Made by a program: the position numbers and the translations under genes. A DNA stretch of 64,000 nt from UBA1422 sp041752735. GTDB taxonomy: Bacteria > Bacillota > Clostridia > Peptostreptococcales > Anaerovoracaceae. Location: the NCBI GenBank assembly GCA_041752735.1, contig JBGSVW010000020.1:62001-126000 (forward strand), written 5' to 3'. How positions within the stretch are numbered: position 1 is the stretch's first letter; each line of letters begins with the position of its first letter. The notes beneath the pieces are model-generated. The model made no database searches. It was given only the letters and a program-made list of their open reading frames with translations, and was not told the DNA's origin. This document shows, piece by piece, positions 62,211 through 64,000 of this stretch.

Positions 62211-63260
62211 ATGAAAATATTTGATTATAAATCCATGCCGGTAGAACTGCTGACTCCGGAAATTATGAATCTGGTCGCTGCCATCCATGAATACAAAGGG
62301 AAGCAGGATCTTTATCTGTCCGCAAAACCAGACATTTTGGCACACTTAATATCGGTTGCTAAAGTACAAAGTACCGGAGCATCCAATCGAATTGAGGGAA
62401 TTTCCACGTCGGATGTTAGGCTAAATGAGTTGATGAAAGAATCAACGACACCAAGGAACCGAGCAGAAGAAGAAATTACAGGATACCGGGAAGTCTTAAA
62501 ACTCGTTCATGAAAACTACGATTATATGTCGCCCACAGATAACGTGATTCTCCAAATGCACAAGGACCTTTACCGGTTTACCGTTAGCGGACACGGCGGG
62601 AAATACAAAGCAACTGAAAACACCATAGAAGAACAAGATCCACAAGGAAAGAGGCGGGTTCGATTCCAACCTGTTTCTGCCTTTGAAACCCCTGAGGCCA
62701 TGCGCAATCTATGCACAGAGCGTTATAAAGCAGAGCAGCAAGAAGAATTCAACCCGATGATTCTTTCCGCCTTGTTTGTATTGGATTTTCTTTGTGTCCA
62801 CCCTTTCACAGATGGGAATGGCAGAATGAGTAGACTGCTAATGCTGTTATTGCTTTATCGCTCTGGCTACATGGTCGGGAAATATATCAGCCTTGAAAAG
62901 CTCATTGAAAACACCAAAGAAACGTATTACCAGGTTCTGCAAGAAAGCTCCTCTGGCTGGCATGAAGGGCAGAATTCTTATCTGCCATTTGTTAGATACT
63001 ATCTACAAATCATCCTGGCTGCATATAAGGACTTCTCTGAAAGAGTTGAATCGGTTACAGCCAAAGGTATTACAAAAGCAGAACGGATATCCAAACTTCT
63101 GGAAAGCTCGCTGGGTCAGTGGACAAAATCAGACATTCGGGGACACTACCCAGACATAAGTGATGCAACCATTGAGCTAACACTGGCAAAGCTTATAAGG
63201 GAAGATGAGATTACAAAAATCGGAGAAAAGAAAGGAACTTCATACATATGGAAACGATAA
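62211..63260 (+). CDS. Fic-family protein with N-terminal inhibitory motif
   Basis: This 349-residue protein has a Fic core with H197 in HPFTDGNGRMSRLL, the active site for transferring AMP (or another nucleotide part) to protein hydroxyls. The inhibitory motif S58-x3-E62-G63 in ASNRIEG marks class II Fic proteins that are self-inhibited through the N-terminal helix. A beta-flap precedes the core (KYKATENTIEEQ). The last 70 residues look like a winged helix (AERISKLLESSLGQWTKSDIRG, then LAKLIREDEITKIGEKKGTSYIW), so it may bind its own promoter repeats. AAGGAGCCACC precedes the ATG at 62211. It overlaps the next gene by 13 bp. Confidence 0.92.
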   Translation: MKIFDYKSMPVELLTPEIMNLVAAIHEYKGKQDLYLSAKPDILAHLISVAKVQSTGASNRIEGISTSDVRLNELMKESTTPRNRAEEEITGYREVLKLVHENYDYMSPTDNVILQMHKDLYRFTVSGHGGKYKATENTIEEQDPQGKRRVRFQPVSAFETPEAMRNLCTERYKAEQQEEFNPMILSALFVLDFLCVHPFTDGNGRMSRLLMLLLLYRSGYMVGKYISLEKLIENTKETYYQVLQESSSGWHEGQNSYLPFVRYYLQIILAAYKDFSERVESVTAKGITKAERISKLLESSLGQWTKSDIRGHYPDISDATIELTLAKLIREDEITKIGEKKGTSYIWKR

Positions 63261-63529
63261 AACCAAACCATTTTTGCACCTGTGATGATCTGACATGCGT
63301 GCTGAACCCCAACAACCCAAATACCAGCCATCGGGTACAAAGCTGCGATCCATGCATACGCAAAAACCTCAAGGCCGGCGAAATCCCCAGCTGCTTTTTT
63401 CTCCTGGTGCAACAAGATCTCACCGGGGTCGAGGATTTTTCGATAGATGGATTTGTGGCACTTTATCTGAAGAATAAGCAAGGAAACAACAAACCAACCA
63501 CATGCGACAGCAAAACAGGTGAGGTGTAA
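63248..63529 (+). CDS. Small Cys-rich protein, DUF6485-like
   Basis: This 93-residue protein has eight cysteines in patterns HFCTCDDLTCVLNP and SCDPCIRKNLKAGEIPSCFF, which look like a metal-binding or Fe-S fold and match what I recall of DUF6485. The function is unknown. The ATG overlaps the fic end, and the next gene starts 1 bp after the stop, so it is part of the same transcript. Confidence 0.75.
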   Translation: METIKPNHFCTCDDLTCVLNPNNPNTSHRVQSCDPCIRKNLKAGEIPSCFFLLVQQDLTGVEDFSIDGFVALYLKNKQGNNKPTTCDSKTGEV

Positions 63530-63530
63530 A

Positions 63531-64000
63531 ATGAGACTGTTGAACCAACTAACCCCGCAGCAGATGCAAGAAGCCGAAAAATTGGAGATCCGCTATTATG
63601 GAGAAAACCATGTGGCTGGCTGGGAAAAATCAATGGAATGGCAACAATCTTATCCATGGATGTCGTGTTTTGTCCAAGAGCAGGACAAAATCTTGGCGTT
63701 CCTGGATTTGATACCGGTGCAATGGGACTTCTACAATAAATTGCTGAAAGGGGAAAGAGACACAGACCACTTGGATGAAGGTGATATTATTGACTTAGAC
63801 CATGCACCCTCAGGGCAGTATCCTTTGCTTCTCCTAACAATCATTGTAGCGGAAGAAGCTAGAAATAAAGGATTACTTCATCTTATGTTCCAAGATCGAA
63901 TTGACTACTACAAAAGCTTGGAAATGAAAGGACTCAAATTCCCCGTTGTAGTGACAGAAAATTTCACCGCCGAGGGCTGTGGGTTTTCCAAAAAGCGAGG
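63531..64000 (+). CDS. GNAT-like protein, cut by the right window edge
   Basis: The ATG at 63531 opens a frame that is free of stops to base 64000 (about 156 residues). The start MRLLNQLTPQQMQEAEKLEI is followed by LAFLDLIPVQWDFYNKLLKG and by LLLTIIVAEEARNKGLLHLMFQDRI, which resembles a GNAT acetyl-CoA loop (Q/R-x2-G-x-G/A region altered). AGGTGTAAA lies before the ATG; the ribosome site GAGGTG is 4 bp away. It is probably the third gene of the fic unit. A firm function cannot be given from the part visible. Confidence 0.65.
   Translation, partial: MRLLNQLTPQQMQEAEKLEIRYYGENHVAGWEKSMEWQQSYPWMSCFVQEQDKILAFLDLIPVQWDFYNKLLKGERDTDHLDEGDIIDLDHAPSGQYPLLLLTIIVAEEARNKGLLHLMFQDRIDYYKSLEMKGLKFPVVVTENFTAEGCGFSKKR

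Noticed and set aside
1..64000. CRISPR arrays, tRNA, rRNA, insertion sequences or prophage
   Set aside because: No evenly spaced repeats, transposase-like genes, phage structural genes or cloverleaf sequences were recognised by eye.

Overview
The window looks like chromosomal DNA of an anaerobic Bacillota (Clostridia-type) bacterium. Supporting signs are a FabK-type fatty acid operon led by a MarR/FabT-like repressor, a CIRCE box, PucR-type regulators, a flavodiiron protein, a single-chain PurL and strong AGGAGG ribosome sites. The most telling marker is a trimethylamine methyltransferase gene with an in-frame UAG, which implies pyrrolysine (Pyl) coding, a trait of a few anaerobic Clostridia and Deltaproteobacteria. 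I cannot name the species.

Layout. 1-3740: mttB (Pyl codon at 503-505, runs off the left edge) and mttC on the minus strand, divergent from a PocR/AraC-type regulator. 3741-7132: rplM-rpsI with a structured, internally repeated leader, then exodeoxyribonuclease III and an orphan nuclease-like gene. 7212-16111, minus strand: HD protein, larE, phosphohexomutase and nnrE; a DMT exporter; a PucR-type regulator; a candidate small RNA; glyA and birA. 16248-22314: an ArsR-led metal export operon (Zn/Cd ATPase, Cu ATPase, FetAB-like ABC exporter) with an SmtB-like operator. 22319-25016: a second PucR-type regulator, divergent from a cysteine-desulfurase-like gene. 25154-29004, minus strand: argC-argB-GNAT and an OFA-type transporter. 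29195-35262: complete elongation set fabT-like/fabH/acpP/fabK/fabD/fabG/fabF/fabZ. 35424-46161: CmpB-like membrane protein, flavodiiron protein, G5-NlpC/P60 hydrolase, two diguanylate cyclases, CIRCE-controlled htpG and an ABC-2 exporter. 46544-57834: purine operon purL-E-C-M-N-F-H-D. 57975-61955: a translationally coupled trio of membrane protein, unusual radical SAM/SPASM enzyme and a large protein starting with a TDFVTNSSSSSF motif. 62031-64000: a Fic AMP-transferase behind an array of TTGCAT-like repeats, a DUF6485-like small protein and a cut-off GNAT-like gene.

Most notable points: (1) pyrrolysine in MttB while UAG is also the ordinary stop of about 17 genes here; (2) the radical SAM/NSSSSSF cassette, the best candidate for an undescribed system; (3) a PurF whose glutaminase nucleophile Cys and nearby glutamine-site motifs are gone while the PRPP loop and Fe-S cysteines remain; (4) tandem loop-E-like hairpins in the rplM leader; (5) a candidate orphan small RNA at 13563-13688; (6) operator-like repeats at the fic promoter. 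No tRNA, rRNA, CRISPR, IS element or prophage was recognised.
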